From assembly GCA_032622095.1 (NCBI GenBank), contig CP136063.1:9283814-9347813 (forward strand): a stretch of 64,000 nucleotides of DNA, read 5' to 3'. The number at the start of each line of letters is the position of its first letter. Position 1 is the first letter of the stretch. Shown one piece after another: positions 11,737-26,281 of the stretch. Position numbers and translations under genes: made by a program. Source of the stretch: Siphonodentalium dalli (Eukaryota > Mollusca > Scaphopoda > Gadilida > Siphonodentaliidae). The notes beneath the pieces were generated by a model that worked only from the letters and a program-made list of their open reading frames with translations, ran no database searches and had not been told where the DNA came from.

Positions 11737-14635
11737 GTGTGATTTTAACCCTATATTGTGTGTTTACTGTCATCCCGGGATGCTAGGTGTGATATTAACC
11801 ATACAGGATGTGTTAACTGTCATCCCGGGATGCTAGTTGTGATATTAACCATACAGGATGTGTTAACTGTCATCCCGGGATGCTAGGTCTAATCTTAACC
11901 CTACATGGTGTGTTACTGTCATCCCGGGATGCTAGGTCTAATCTTAACCCTACATGGTGTGTTTACTGTCACCCCGGGATGCTAGGTCTAATCTTAACCC
12001 TACATGGTGTGTTAACTGTCATCCCGGGATGCTAGGTCTAATCTTAACCCTACATGGTGTGTTAACTGTCATCCCGGGATGCTAAGTCTAATCTTAACCC
12101 TACATGATGTGTTAACTGTCACCCCGGGATGCTAGGTATAATCTTAACCCTACATGGTGTCTTAACTGTCATCCCGGGATGCTAGGTCTAATCTTAACCC
12201 TACATGGTGTGTTTACTGTCATCCCGGGATGCTAGGTCTAATCTTAACCCTACATGGTGTGTTTACTGTCATCCCGGGATGCTAGGTATAATCTTAACCC
12301 TACATGGTGTGTTTACTGTCATCCCGGGATGCTAGGTCTAATCTTAACCCTACGTGGTGTGTTTACTGTCATCCCGGGATGCTAGGTCTAATCTTAACCC
12401 TACATGGTGTGTTTACTGTCATCCCGGGATGCTAGGTCTAATCTTAACCCTACATGGTGTGTTTACTGTCATCCCTGGATGCTAGGTCTAATCTTAACCC
12501 TACATGGTGTGTTTACTGTCATCCTGGGATGCTAGGTCTAATCTTAACCCTACATGGTGTGTTTACTGTCATCCCGGGATGCTAGGTCTGATCTTAACCC
12601 TACATGGTGTGTTAACTGTCATCCCGGGATGCTAGGTCTAATCTTAACCCTACATGGTGTGTTTACTGTCATCCCGGGATGCTAGGTCTAATCTTAACCC
12701 TACATGGTGTGTTTACTGTCACCCCGGGATGCTAGGTCTAATCTTAACCCTACATGGTGTGTTTACTGTCATCCCGGGATGCTAGGTCTAATCTTAACCC
12801 TACATGGTGTGTTAACTGTCATCCCGGGATGCTAGGTCTAATCTTAACCCTACATGGTGTGTTTACTGTCATCCCGGGATGCTAGGTCTAATCTTAACCC
12901 TACATGGTGTGTTAACTGTCATCCCGGGATGCTAGGTCTAATGTTAACCCTACATGGTGTGTTAACTGTCATCCCGGGATGCTAGGTCTAATCTTAACCC
13001 TACATGGTGTGTTTACTGTCACCCCGGGATGCTAGGTCTAATCTTAACCCTACATGGTGTGTTAACTGTCATCCCGGGATGCTAGGTCTAATCTTAACCC
13101 TACATGGTGTGTTAACTGTCATCCCGGGATGCTAGGTCTAATCTTAACCCTACATGGTGTGTTAACTGTCACCCCGGGATGCTAGGTCTAATCTTAACCC
13201 TACATGGTGTGTTAACTGTCATCCCGGGATGCTAGGTCTAATCTTAACCCTACATGGTGTGTTTACTGTCATCCCGGGATGCTAGGTCTAATCTTAACCC
13301 TACATGGTGTATTTACTGTCATCCCGGGATGCTAGGTCTAATCTTAACCCTACATGGTGTGTTTACTGTCATCCCTGGATGCTAGGTCTAATCTTAACCC
13401 TACATGGTGTGTTTACTGTCATCCCGGGATGCTAGGTCTAATCTTAACCCTACATGGTGTGTTTACTGTCATCCCGGGATGCTAGGTCTAATCTTAACCC
13501 TACATGGTGTGTTTACTGTCATCCCGGGATGCTAGGTCTAATCTTAACCATACATGGTGTGTTTACTGTCATCCCGGGATGCTAGGTCTAATCTTAACCC
13601 TACATGGTGTGTTTACTGTCATCCCGGGATGCTAGATCTAATCTTAACCCTACATGGTGTGTTAACTGTCATCCCGGGATGCTAGGTCTAATCTTAACCC
13701 TACATGGTGTGTTTACTGTCATCCCGGGATGCTAGGTCTAATCTTAACCCTACATGGTGTGTTTACTGTCACCCCGGGATGCTAGGTCTAATCTTAACCC
13801 TACATGGTGTGTTAACTGTCATCCCGGGATGCTAGGTCTAATCTTAACCCTACATGGTGTGTTAACTGTCATCCCGGGATGCTAGGTATAATCTTAACCC
13901 TACATGGTGTGTTACTGTCATCCCGGGATGCTAGGTCTAATCTTAACCCTACATGGGGTGTTTACTGTCACCCCGGGATGCTAGGTCTAATCTTAACCCT
14001 ACATGGTGTGTTAACTGTCATCCCGGGATGCTAGGTCTAATCTTAACCCTACATGGTGTGTTAACTGTCATCCCGGGATGCTAGGTCTAATCTTAACCCT
14101 ACATGGTGTGTTAACTGTCACCCCGGAATGCGAGGTCTAATCTTAACCCTACATGGTGTCTTAACTGTCATCCCGGGATGCTAGGTCTAATCTTAACCCT
14201 ACATGGTGTGTTTACTGTCATCCCGGGATGCTAGGTCTAATCTTAACCCTACATGGTGTGTTTACTGTCATCCCGGAATGCTAGGTCTAATCTTAACCCT
14301 ACATGGTGTGTTAACTGTCATCCCGGGATGCTAGGTCTAATCTTAACACTACATGGTGTGTTAACTGTCATCCCGGGATGCTAGGTCTAATCTTAACCCT
14401 ACATGGTGTGTTGACTGTCATCCCGGGATGCTAGATCTAATCTTAACACTACATGGTGTGTTAACTGTCATCCCGGGATGCTAGGTCTAATCTTAACCCT
14501 ACATGGTGTGTTAACTGTCATCTCGGGATGCTAGGTCTAATCTTAACCCTACATGGTGTGTGTTACTGTCATCCCGGGATGCTAGGTCTAATCTTAACCC
14601 TACATGGTGTGTTTACTGTCATCCCGGGATGCTAG
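11737..14635. repeat. HOR unit 3 (2,899 bp)
   Basis: The D1 here has CTATATTG (an extra G10 to T), and the second D2 begins CTAGTTGTG. Landmarks are CTAAGTC near 12081, CATGATG near 12106, TACGTGG at 12351 and AATGTTAAC near 12940. All recur 4,048 bp later in unit 5. A second GTGTTACTG 49-mer lies near 13910, and a 51-bp monomer (GTGTGTGTTAC) near 14555 offsets it. Confidence 0.9.
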
Positions 14636-15784
14636 GTGTGATTTTAACCCTATATGGTGTGTTTACTGTCATCCCGGGATGCTAGGTGTGATATTAACCA
14701 TACAGGATGTGTTAACTGTCATCCCGGGATGCTAGGTGTGATATTAACCATACAGGATGTGTTAACTGTCATCCCGGGATGCTAGGTCTAATCTTAACCC
14801 TACATGGTGTGTTACTGTCATCCCGGGATGCTAGGTCTAATCTTAACCCTACATGGTGTGTTTACTGTCACCCCCGGATGCTAGGTCTAATCTTAACCCT
14901 ACATGGTGTGTTAACTGTCATCCCGGGATGCTAGGTCTAATCTTAACCCTACATGGTGTGTTAACTGTCATCCCGGGATGCTAGGTCTAATCTTAACCCT
15001 ACATGGTGTGTTTACTGTCATCCCGGGATGCTAGGTCTAATCTTAACCCTACATGGTGTGTTAACTGTCATCCCGGGATGCTAGGTGTAATCTTAACCCT
15101 ACATGGTGTGTTAACTGTCATCCCGGCATGCTAGGTCTAATCTTACCCCTACATGGTGTTTTTACTGTCATCCCGGGATGCTAGGTCTAATTTTAACCCT
15201 ACATGGTGTGTTAACTGTCATCCCGGGATGCTAGGTCTAATCTTAACCCTACATGGTGTGTTAACTGTCATCCCGGGATGCTAGGTCTAATCTTAACCCT
15301 ACATGGTGTGTTTACTGTCATCCCGGGATGCTAGGTCTAATCTTAACCCTACATGGTGTGTTAACTGTCATCCCGGGATGCTAGGTGTAATCTTAACCCT
15401 ACATGGTGTGTTAACTGTCATCCCGGGATGCTAGATCTAATCTTAACCCTACATGGTGTGTTAACTGTCATCCCGGGATGATAGGTGTAATCTTAACCCT
15501 ACATGGTGTGTTAACTGTCATCCCGGGATGCTAGGTCTAATCTTAACCCTACATGGTGTGTTTACTGTCATCCCGGGATGCTAGGTCTAATCTTAACCCT
15601 ACATGGTGTGTTTACTGTTATCCCTGGATGCTAGGTCTAATCTTAACCCTACATGGTGTGTTTACTGCCATCCCGGGATGCTAGGTCTAATCTTAACCCT
15701 ACATGGTATGTTAACTGTCATCCCGGGATGCTAGGTCTAATCTTAACCCTACATGGTGTGTTTACTGTCATCCCGGGATGCTAG
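14636..15784. repeat. HOR unit 4 (1,149 bp, shortest)
   Basis: This is the shortest cassette-to-cassette interval. It carries several GGTGTAATC monomers (C42 to G) and a GATAGGTGTAATC monomer near 15479, then CCCTGG, CTGCC and GGTATG just before the next cassette. These mark it as a shortened B-type block. GTTATCCCTGG near 15618 combines two variants in one monomer. Confidence 0.9.
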
Positions 15785-17179
15785 GTGTGATTTTAACCCT
15801 ATATGGTGTGTTTACTGTCATCCCGGGATGCTAGGTGTGATATTAACCATACAGGATGTGTTAACTGTCATCCCGGGATGCTAGGTGTGATATTAACCAT
15901 ACAGGATGTGTTAACTGTCATCCCGGGATGCTAGGTCTAATCTTAACCCTACATGGTGTGTTACTGTCATCCCGGGATGCTAGGTCTAATCTTAACCCTA
16001 CATGGTGTGTTTACTGTCACCCCGGGATGCTAGGTCTAATCTTAACCCTACATGGTGTGTTAACTGTCATCCCGGGATGCTAGGTCTAATCTTAACCCTA
16101 CATGGTGTGTTAACTGTCATCCCGGGATGCTAAGTCTAATCTTAACCCTACATGATGTGTTAACTGTCACCCCGGGATGCTAGGTCTAATCTTAACCCTA
16201 CATGGTGTCTGAACTGTCATCCCGGGATGCTAGGTCTAATCTTAACCCTACATGGTGTGTTTACTGTCATCCCGGGATGCTAGGTCTAATCTTAACCCTA
16301 CATGGTGTGTTTACTGTCATCCCGGGATGCTAGGTATAATCTTAACCCTACATGGTGTGTTTACTGTCATCCCGGGATGCTAGGTCTAATCTTAACCCTA
16401 CGTGGTGTGTTTACTGTCATCCCGGGATGCTAGGTCTAATCTTAACCCTACATGGTGTGTTTACTGTCATCCCGGGATGCTAGGTCTAATCTTAACCCTA
16501 CATGGTGTGTTTACTGTCATCCCGGGATGCTAGGTCTAATCTTAACCCTACATGGTGTGTTTACTGTCATCCCGGGATGCTAGGTCTAATCTTAACCCTA
16601 CATGGTGTGTTTACTGTCATCCCGGGATGCTAGGTCTAATCTTAACCCTACATGGTGTGATAACTGTCATCCCGGGATGCTAGGTCTAATCTTAACCCTA
16701 CATGGTGTGTTTACTGTCATCCCGGGATGCTAGGTCTAATCTTAACCCTACATGGTGTGTTTACTGTCACCCCGGGATGCTAGGTCTAATCTTAACCCTA
16801 CATGGTGTGTTTACTGTCATCCCGGGATGCTAGGTCTAATCTTAACCCTACATGGTGTGTTAACTGTCATCCCGGGATGCTAGGTCTAATCTTAACCCTA
16901 CATGGTGTGTTTACTGTCATCCCGGGATGCTAGGTCTAATCTTAACCCTACATGGTGTGTTAACTGTCATCCCGGGATGCTAGGTCTAATGTTAACCCTA
17001 CATGGTGTGTTAACTGTCATCCCGGGATGCTAGGTCTAATCTTAACCCTACATGGTGTGTTTACTGTCACCCCGGGATGCTAGGTCTAATCTTAACCCTA
17101 CATGGTGTGTTAACTGTCATCCCGGGATGCTAGGTCTAATCTTAACCCTACATGGTGTGTTAACTGTCATTCCGGGATG

Positions 17180-18479
17180 CTAGGTCTAATCTTAACCCTA
17201 CATGGTGTGTTAACTGTCACCCCGGGATGCTAGGTCTAATCTTAACCTTACATGGTGTGTTAACTGTCATCCCGGGATACTAGGTCTAATCTTAACCCTA
17301 CATGGTGTGTTTACTGTCATCCCGGGATGCTAGGTCTAATCTTAACCCTACATGGTGTGTTTACTGTCATCCCGGGATGCTAGGTCTAATCTTAACCCTA
17401 CATGGTGTGTTTACTGTCATCCCTGGATGCTAGGTCTAATCTTAACCCTACATGGTGTGTTTACTGTCATCCCGGGATGCTAGGTCTAATCTTAACCCTA
17501 CATGGTGTGTTTACTGTCATCCCGGGATGCTAGGTCTAATCTTAACCCTACATGGTGTGTTTACTGTCATCCCGGGATGCTAGGTCTAATCTTAACCATA
17601 CATGGTGTGTTTACTGTCATCCCGGGATGCTAGGTCTAATCTTAACCCTACATGGTGTGTTTACTGTCATCCCGGGATGCTAGATCTAATCTTAACCCTA
17701 CATGGTGTGTTAACTGACATCCCGGGATGCTAGGTCTAATCTGAACCCTACATGGTGCGTTTACTGTCATCCCGGGATGCTAGGTCTAATCTTAACCCTA
17801 CATGGTGTGTTTACTGTCACCCCGGGATGCTAGGTCTAATCTTAACCCTACATGGTGTGTTAACTGTCATCCCGGGATTCTAGGTCTAATCTTAACCCTA
17901 CATGGTGTGTTAACTGTCATCCCGGGATGCTAGGTCTAATCTTAACCCTACATGGTGTGTTAACTGTCACCCCGGGATGCTAGGTCTAATCTTAACCCTA
18001 CATGGTGTCTTAACTGTCATCCCGGGTTGCTAGGTCTAATCTTAACCCTACATGGTGTGTTTACTGTCATCCCGGGATGCTAGGTCTAATCTTAACCCTA
18101 CATGGTGTGTTTACTGTCATCCCGGAATGCTAGGTCTAATATTAACCCTACATGGTGTGTTTACTGTCATCCCGGGATGCTAGGTCTAATCTTAACCCTA
18201 CATGGTGTGTTAACTGTCATCCCGGGATGCTAGGTCTAATCTTAACACTACATGGTGTGTTAACTGTCATCCCGGGATGCTAGGTCTAATCTTAACCCTA
18301 CATGGTGTGTTGACAGTCATCCCGGGATGCTAGATCTAATCTTAACACTACATGGTGTGTTAACTGTCATCCCGGGATGCTAGGTCTAATCTTAACCCTA
18401 CATGGTGTGTTAACTGTCATCCCGGGATGCTAGGTCTAATCTTAACCCTACATGGTGTGGTTACTGTCATCCCGGGATG
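17180..18479. repeat. 1,300-bp tandem duplication, copy 1
   Basis: Private variants CTTAACCTTAC near 17241, GGGATAC near 17275, TGACATCCC near 17715, CTGAACC near 17741, GGGATTC near 17875, GGGTTGC near 18025, CCGGAATG plus ATTAACC near 18121-18145, TGACAGTC near 18311 and GTGTGGTTAC near 18451 all recur exactly 1,300 bp later. I saw no difference between copies in the lines I compared, which suggests a recent event. Confidence 0.93.
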
Positions 18480-19779
18480 CTAGGTCTAATCTTAACCCTA
18501 CATGGTGTGTTAACTGTCACCCCGGGATGCTAGGTCTAATCTTAACCTTACATGGTGTGTTAACTGTCATCCCGGGATACTAGGTCTAATCTTAACCCTA
18601 CATGGTGTGTTTACTGTCATCCCGGGATGCTAGGTCTAATCTTAACCCTACATGGTGTGTTTACTGTCATCCCGGGATGCTAGGTCTAATCTTAACCCTA
18701 CATGGTGTGTTTACTGTCATCCCTGGATGCTAGGTCTAATCTTAACCCTACATGGTGTGTTTACTGTCATCCCGGGATGCTAGGTCTAATCTTAACCCTA
18801 CATGGTGTGTTTACTGTCATCCCGGGATGCTAGGTCTAATCTTAACCCTACATGGTGTGTTTACTGTCATCCCGGGATGCTAGGTCTAATCTTAACCATA
18901 CATGGTGTGTTTACTGTCATCCCGGGATGCTAGGTCTAATCTTAACCCTACATGGTGTGTTTACTGTCATCCCGGGATGCTAGATCTAATCTTAACCCTA
19001 CATGGTGTGTTAACTGACATCCCGGGATGCTAGGTCTAATCTGAACCCTACATGGTGCGTTTACTGTCATCCCGGGATGCTAGGTCTAATCTTAACCCTA
19101 CATGGTGTGTTTACTGTCACCCCGGGATGCTAGGTCTAATCTTAACCCTACATGGTGTGTTAACTGTCATCCCGGGATTCTAGGTCTAATCTTAACCCTA
19201 CATGGTGTGTTAACTGTCATCCCGGGATGCTAGGTCTAATCTTAACCCTACATGGTGTGTTAACTGTCACCCCGGGATGCTAGGTCTAATCTTAACCCTA
19301 CATGGTGTCTTAACTGTCATCCCGGGTTGCTAGGTCTAATCTTAACCCTACATGGTGTGTTTACTGTCATCCCGGGATGCTAGGTCTAATCTTAACCCTA
19401 CATGGTGTGTTTACTGTCATCCCGGAATGCTAGGTCTAATATTAACCCTACATGGTGTGTTTACTGTCATCCCGGGATGCTAGGTCTAATCTTAACCCTA
19501 CATGGTGTGTTAACTGTCATCCCGGGATGCTAGGTCTAATCTTAACACTACATGGTGTGTTAACTGTCATCCCGGGATGCTAGGTCTAATCTTAACCCTA
19601 CATGGTGTGTTGACAGTCATCCCGGGATGCTAGATCTAATCTTAACACTACATGGTGTGTTAACTGTCATCCCGGGATGCTAGGTCTAATCTTAACCCTA
19701 CATGGTGTGTTAACTGTCATCCCGGGATGCTAGGTCTAATCTTAACCCTACATGGTGTGGTTACTGTCATCCCGGGATG
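18480..19779. repeat. 1,300-bp tandem duplication, copy 2
   Basis: This is the second copy of the 26-monomer block at 17180-18479. It ends near 19800, where copy 2 reads TGTCATCCC while the first copy was followed by TGTCACCCC. A related but more diverged single copy of this block lies at about 21,850-23,050 in unit 6. Confidence 0.93.
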
Positions 19780-20483
19780 CTAGGTCTAATCTTAACCCTA
19801 CATGGTGTGTTAACTGTCATCCCGGGATGCTAGGTCTAATCTTAACCCTACATGGTGTGTTAACTGTCATCCCGGGATGCTAGGTCTAATCTTAACTCTA
19901 CATGGTGTGTTAACTGTCATCCCGGGATCCTAGGTCTAATCTTAACCCTACATGGTGTGTTTACTGTCATCCCGGGATGCTAGGTCTAATCTTAACCCTA
20001 CATGGTGTGTTTACTGTCATCCCGGGATGCTAGGTCTAATCTTAACCCTACATGGTGTGTTAACTGTCATCCCGGGATGCTAGGTCTAATCTTAACCCTA
20101 CATGGTGTGTTTACTGTCATCCCGGGATGCTAGGTCTAATCTTAACCCTACATGGTGTGTTTACTGTCATCCCGGGATGCTAGGTCTAATCTTAACCCTA
20201 CATGGTGTGTTTACTGTCATCCCGGGATGCTAGGTCTAATCTTAACCCTACATGGTGTGTTAACTGTCATCCCGGGATGCTAGGTCTAATCTTAACCCTA
20301 CATGGTGTGTTTACTGTCATCCCTGGATGCTAGGTCTAATCTTAACCCTACATGGTGTGTTTACTGCCATCCCGGGATGCTAGGTCTAATCTTAACCCTA
20401 CATGGTATGTTAACTGTCATCCCGGGATGCTAGGTCTAATCTTAACCCTACATGGTGTGTTTACTGTCATCCCGGGATGCTAG

Positions 20484-23400
20484 GTGTGATTTTAACCCTA
20501 TATGGTGTGTTTACTGTCATCCCGGGATGCTAGGTGTGATATTAACCATACAGGATGTGTTAACTGTCATCCCGGGATGCTAGGTGTGATATTAACCATA
20601 CAGGATGTGTTAACTGTCATCCCGGGATGCTAGGTCTAATCTTAACCCTACATGGTGTGTTACTGTCATCCCGGGATGCTAGGTCTAATCTTAACCCTAC
20701 ATGGTGTGTTTACTGTCACCCCGGGATGCTAGGTCTAATCTTAACCCTACATGGTGTGTTAACTGTCATCCCGGGATGCTAGGTCTAATCTTAACCCTAC
20801 ATGGTGTGTTAACTGTCATCCCGGAATGCTAGGTCTAATCTTAACCCTACATGGTGTGTTTACTGTCATCCCGGGATGCTAGGTCTAATCTTAACCCTAC
20901 ATGGTGTGTTAACTGTCACCCCGGGATGCTAGGTCTAATCTTAACCCTACATGGTGTGTTTACTGTCATCCCGGGATGCTAGGTATAATCTTAACCCTAC
21001 ATGGTGTGTTTACTGTCATCCCGGGATGCTAGGTCTAATCTTAACCCTACGTGGTGTGTTTACTGTCATCCCGGGATGCTAGGTCTAATCTTAACCCTAC
21101 ATGGTGTGTTTACTGTCATCCCGGGATGCTAGGTCTAATCTTAACCCTACATGGTGTGTTTACTGTCATCCCGGGATGCTAGGTCTAATCTTAACCCTAC
21201 ATGGTGTGTTTACTGTCATCCCGGGATGCTAGGTCTAATCTTAACCCTACATGGTGTGTTTACTGTCATCCCGGGATGCTAGGTCTAATCTTAACCCTAT
21301 ATGGTGTGTTAACTGTCATCCCGGGATGCTAGGTCTAATCTTAACCCTACATGGTGTGTTTACTGTCATCCCGGGATGCTAGGTCTAATCTTAACCCTAC
21401 ATGGTGTGTTTACTGTCACCCCGGGATGCTAGGTCTAATCTTAACCCTACATGGTGTGTTTACTGTCATCCCGGGATGCTAGGTCTAATCTTAACCCTAC
21501 ATGGTGTGTTAACTGTCATCCCGGGATGCTAGGTCTAATCTTAACCCTACATGGTGTGTTTACTGTCATCCCGGGATGCTAGGTCTAATCTTAACCCTAC
21601 ATGGTGTGTTAACTGTCATCCCGATATGCTAGGTCTAATGTTAACCCTACATGGTGTGTTAACTGTCATCCCGGGATGCTAGGTCTAATCTTAACCCTAC
21701 ATGGTGTGTTTACTGTCACCCCGGGATGCTAGGTCTAATCTTAACCCTACATGGTGTGTTAACTGTCATCCCGGGATGCTAGGTCTAATCTTAACCCTAC
21801 ATGGTGTGTTAACTGTCATTCCGGGATGCTAGGTCTAATCTTAACCCTACATGGTGTGTTAACTGTCACCCCGGGATGCTAGGTCTAATCTTAACCCTAC
21901 ATGGTGTGTTAACTGTCATCCCGGGATACTAGGTCTAATCTTAACCCTACATGGTGTGTTTACTGTCATCCCGGGATGCTAGGTCTAATCTTAACCCTAC
22001 ATGGTGTGTTTACTGTCATCCCTGGATGCTAGGTCTAATCTTAACCCTACATGGTGTGTTTACTGTCATCCCGGGATGCTAGGTCTAATCTTAACCCTAC
22101 ATGGTGTGTTTACTGTCATCCCGGGATGCTAGGTCTAATCTTAACCCTACATGGTGTGTTTACTGTCATCCCGGGATGCTAGGTCTAATCTTAACCATAC
22201 ATGGTGTGTTTACTGTCATCCCGGGATGCTAGGTCTAATCTTAACCCTACATGGTGTGTTTACTGTCATCCCGGGATGCTAGATCTAATCTTAACCCTAC
22301 ATGGTGTGTTAACTGTCATCCCGGGATGCTAGGTCTAATCTGAACCCTACATGGTGTGTTTACTGTCATCCCGGGATGCTAGGTCTAATCTTAACCCTAC
22401 ATGGTGTGTTTACTGTCACCCCGGTATGCTAGGTCTAATCTTAACCCTACATGGTGTGTTAACTGTCATCCCGGGATTCTAGGTCTAATCTTAACCCTAC
22501 ATGGTGTGTTAACTGTCATCCCGGGATGCTAGGTCTAATCTTAACCCTACATGGTGTGTTAACTGTCACCCCGGGATGCTAGGTCTAATCTTAACCCTAC
22601 ATGGTGTCTTAATTGTCATCCCGGATTGCTAGGTCTAATCTTAACCCTACATGGTGTGTTTACTGTCATCCCGGGATGCTAGGTCTAATCTTAACCCTAC
22701 ATGGTGTGTTTACTGTCATCCCGGGATGCTAGGTCTAATCTTAACCCTACATGGTGTGTTTACTGTCATCCCGGGATGCTAGGTCTAATCTTGACCCTAC
22801 ATGGTGTGTTAACTGTCATCCCGGGATGCTAGGTCTAATCTTAACACTACATGGTGTGTTATCTGTCATCCCGGGATGCTAGGTCTAATTTTAACCCTAC
22901 ATGGTGTGTTGACTGTCATCCCGGGATGCTAGATCTAATCTTAACACTACATGGTGTGTTAACTGTCATCCCGGGATGCTAGGTCTAATCTTAACCCTAC
23001 ATGGTGTGTTAACTGTCATCCCGGGATGCTAGGTCTAATCTTAACCCTACATGGTGTGTTTACTGTCATCCCGGGATGCTAGGTCTAATCTTAACCCTAC
23101 ATGGTGTGTTAACTGTCATCCCGGGATGCTAGGTCTAATCTTAACCCTACATGGTGTGTTAACTGTCATCCCGGGATGCTAGGTCTAATCTTAACCCTAC
23201 ATGGTGTGTTAACTGTCATCCCGGGATGCTAGGTCTAATCTTAACCCTACATGGTGTGTTTACTGTCATCCCGGGATGCTAGGTCTAATCTTAACCCTAC
23301 ATGGTGTGTTTACTGTCATCCCGGGATGCTAGGTCTAATCTTAACCCTACATGGTGTGTTAACTGTCATCCCGGGATGCTAGGTCTAATCTTAACCCTAC

Positions 23401-23732
23401 ATGGTGTGTTTACTGTCATCCCGGGATGCTAGGTCTAATCTTAACCCTACATGGTGTGTTTACTGTCATCCCGGGATGCTAGGTCTAATCTTAACCCTAT
23501 ATGGTGTGTTAACTGTCATCCCGGGATGCTAGGTCTAATCTTAACCCTACATGGTGTGTTTACTGTCATCCCTGGATGCTAGGTCTAATCTTAACCCTAC
23601 ATGGTGTGTTTACTGCCATCCCGGGATGCTAGGTCTAATCTTAACCCTACATGGTATGTTAACTGTCATCCCGGGATGCTAGGTCTAATCTTAACCCAAC
23701 ATGGTGTGTTTACTGTCATCCCGGGATGCTAG
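20484..23732. repeat. HOR unit 6 (3,249 bp)
   Basis: Cassette, 49-bp monomer, then the same landmark order as units 3 and 5 (TACGTGG at 21048, AATGTTAAC near 21637). One monomer has CCGATATG near 21621. From about 21810 onward this unit is the start of a 7-kb segment found again at about 31756 (GGGATAC, CCGGTATG near 22421, GGGATTC near 22473 and CCGGATTG near 22621 are all matched at +9,946). Confidence 0.9.
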
Positions 23733-26281
23733 GTGTGATTTTAACCCTATATGGTGTGTTTACTGTCATCCCGGGATGCTAGGTGTGATATTAACCATAC
23801 AGGATGTGTTAACTGTCATCCCGGGATGCTAGGTGTGATATTAACCATACAGGATGTGTTAACTGTCATCCTGGGATGCTAGGTCTAATCTTAACCCTAC
23901 ATGGTGTGTTACTGTCATCCCGGGATGCTAGGTCTAATCTTAACCCTACATGGTGTGTTTACTGTCACCCCGGGATGCTAGGTCTAATCTTAACCCTACA
24001 TGGTGTGTTAACTGTCATCCCGGGATGCTAGGTCTAATCTTAACCCTACATGGTGTGTTAACTGTCATCCCGGGATGCTAGGTCTAATCTTAACCCTACA
24101 TGGTGTGTTTACTGTCATCCCGGGATGCTAGGTCTAATCTTAACCCTACATGGTGTGTTAACTGTCACCCCGGGATGCTAGGTCTAATCTTAACCCTACA
24201 TGGTGTGTTAACTGTCATCCCGGGATGCTAGGTCTAATCTTAACCCTACATGGTGTGTTTACTGTCATCCCGGGATGCTAGGTCTAATCTTAACCCTACA
24301 TGGTGTGTTTACTGTCATCCCGGGATGCTAGGTCTAATCTTAACCCTACATGGTGTGTTTACTGTCATCCCTGAATGCTAGGTCTAATCTTAACCCTACA
24401 TGGTGTGTTTACTGTCATCCCGGGATGCTAGGTCTAATCTTAACCCTACATGGTGTGTTTACTGTCATCCCGGGATGCTAGGTCTAATCTTAACCCTACA
24501 TGGTGTGTTTACTGTCATCCCGGGATGCTAGGTCTAATCTTAACCATACATGGTGTGTTTACTGTCATCCCGGGATGCTAGGCCTAATCTTAACCCTACA
24601 TGGTGTGTTTACTGTCATCCCGGGATGCTAGATCTAATATTAACCCTACATGGTGTGTTAACTGTCATCCCGGGATGCTAGGTCTAATCTTAACCCTACA
24701 TGGTGTGTTTACTGTCATCCCTGGATGCTAGGTCTAATCTTAACACTACATGGTGTGTTGACTGTCATCCCGGGATGCAAGATCTAATCTTAACACTACA
24801 TGGTGTGTTAACTGTCATCCCGGGATGCTAGGTCTAATCTGAACCCTACATGGTGTGTTAACTGTCATCCCGGGATGCTAGGTCTAATATTAACCCTACA
24901 TGGTGTGTTAACTGTCACCCCGGGATGCTAGGTCTAATCTTAACCCTACATGGTGTGTTAACTGTCATCCCGGGATACTAGGTCTAATCTTAACCCTACA
25001 TGGTGTGTTTACTGTCATCCCGGGATGCTAGGTCTAATCTTAACCCTACATGGTGTGTTTACTGTCATCCCGGGATGCTAGGTCTAATCTTAACCCTGCA
25101 TGGTGTGTTTACTGTCATCCCTGGATGCTAGGTCTAATCTTAACCCTACATGGTGTGTTTACTGTCAACCCGGGATGCTAGGTCTAATCTTAACCCTACA
25201 TGGTGTGTTTACTGTCATCCCGGGATGCTAGGTCTAATCTTAACCCTACATGGTGTGTTTACTGTCATCCCGGGATGCTAGGTCTAATCTTAACCCTACA
25301 TGGTGTGTTTACTGTCATCCCGGGATGCTAGGTCTAATCTTAACCCTACATGGTGTGTTTACTGTCATCCCGGGATGCTAGATCTAATCTTAACCCTACA
25401 TGGTGTGTTAACTGTCATCCCGGCATGCTAGGTCTAATCTTAACCCTACATGGTGTGTTTACTGTCATCCCGGGATGCTAGGTCTAATCTTAACCCTACA
25501 TGGTGTGTTAACTGTCATTCCGGGATGCTAGGTCTAATCTTAACCCTACATGGTGTGTTAACTGTCATCCCGGGATGCTAGGTCTAATCTTAACCCTACA
25601 TGGTGTCTTTACTGTCATCCCGGGATGCTAGGTCTAATCTTAATCCTACATGGTGTGTTAACTGTCATCCCGGGATGCTAGGTCTAATCTTATCCCTGCA
25701 TGGTGTGTTAACTGTCATCCCGGAATGCTAGGTCTAATCTTAACCCTACATGGTGTGTTTACTGTCATCCCGGGATGCTAGGTCTAATCTTAACCCTACA
25801 TGGTGTGTTAACTGTCATACCGGGATGCTAGGTGTAATCTTAACCCTACATGGTGTGTTAACTGTCATCCCGGGATGCTAGATCTAATCTTAACCCTACA
25901 TGGTGTGTTAACTGTCATCCCGGGATGCTAGATCTAATCTTAACCCTACATGGTGTGTTAACTGTCATCCCGGGATAATAGGTGTAATCTTAACCCTACA
26001 TGGTGTGTTAACTGTCATCCCGGGATGCTAGGTCTAATCTTAACCCTACATGGTGTGTTTACTGTCATCCCGGGATGCTAGGTCTAATCTTAACCCTACA
26101 TGGTGTGTTTACTGTCATCCCTGGATGCTAGGTCTAATCTTAACCCTACATGGTGTGTTTACTGCCATCCCGGGATGCTAGGTCTAATCTTAACCCTACA
26201 TGGTATGTTAACTGTCATCCCGGGATGCTAGGTCTAATCTTAACCCTACATGGTGTGTTTACTGTCATCCCGGGATGCTAG
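23733..26281. repeat. HOR unit 7 (2,549 bp, B-type)
   Basis: Landmarks are CCCTGAATG near 24360, GGCCTAATC near 24581, ATATTAACC after AGATCT near 24630, CATACCGGG near 25818 and GATAATAGGTGTAATC near 25975. Unit 11 repeats this order at +9,946, shifting to +9,896 after an extra AGATCT monomer near 25,880-25,930 that unit 11 lacks. Confidence 0.9.

Larger units (their letters stand above)
15785..20483. repeat. HOR unit 5 (4,699 bp, longest)
   Basis: This unit repeats unit 3 at a 4,048-bp offset (CTAAGTC near 16131, TACGTGG at 16399, AATGTTAAC near 16988). It contains a 1,300-bp tandem duplication at about 17180-19779. Without that duplication its length (3,399 bp) is close to the next unit (3,249 bp), with which it shares most landmarks. 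Confidence 0.9.
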
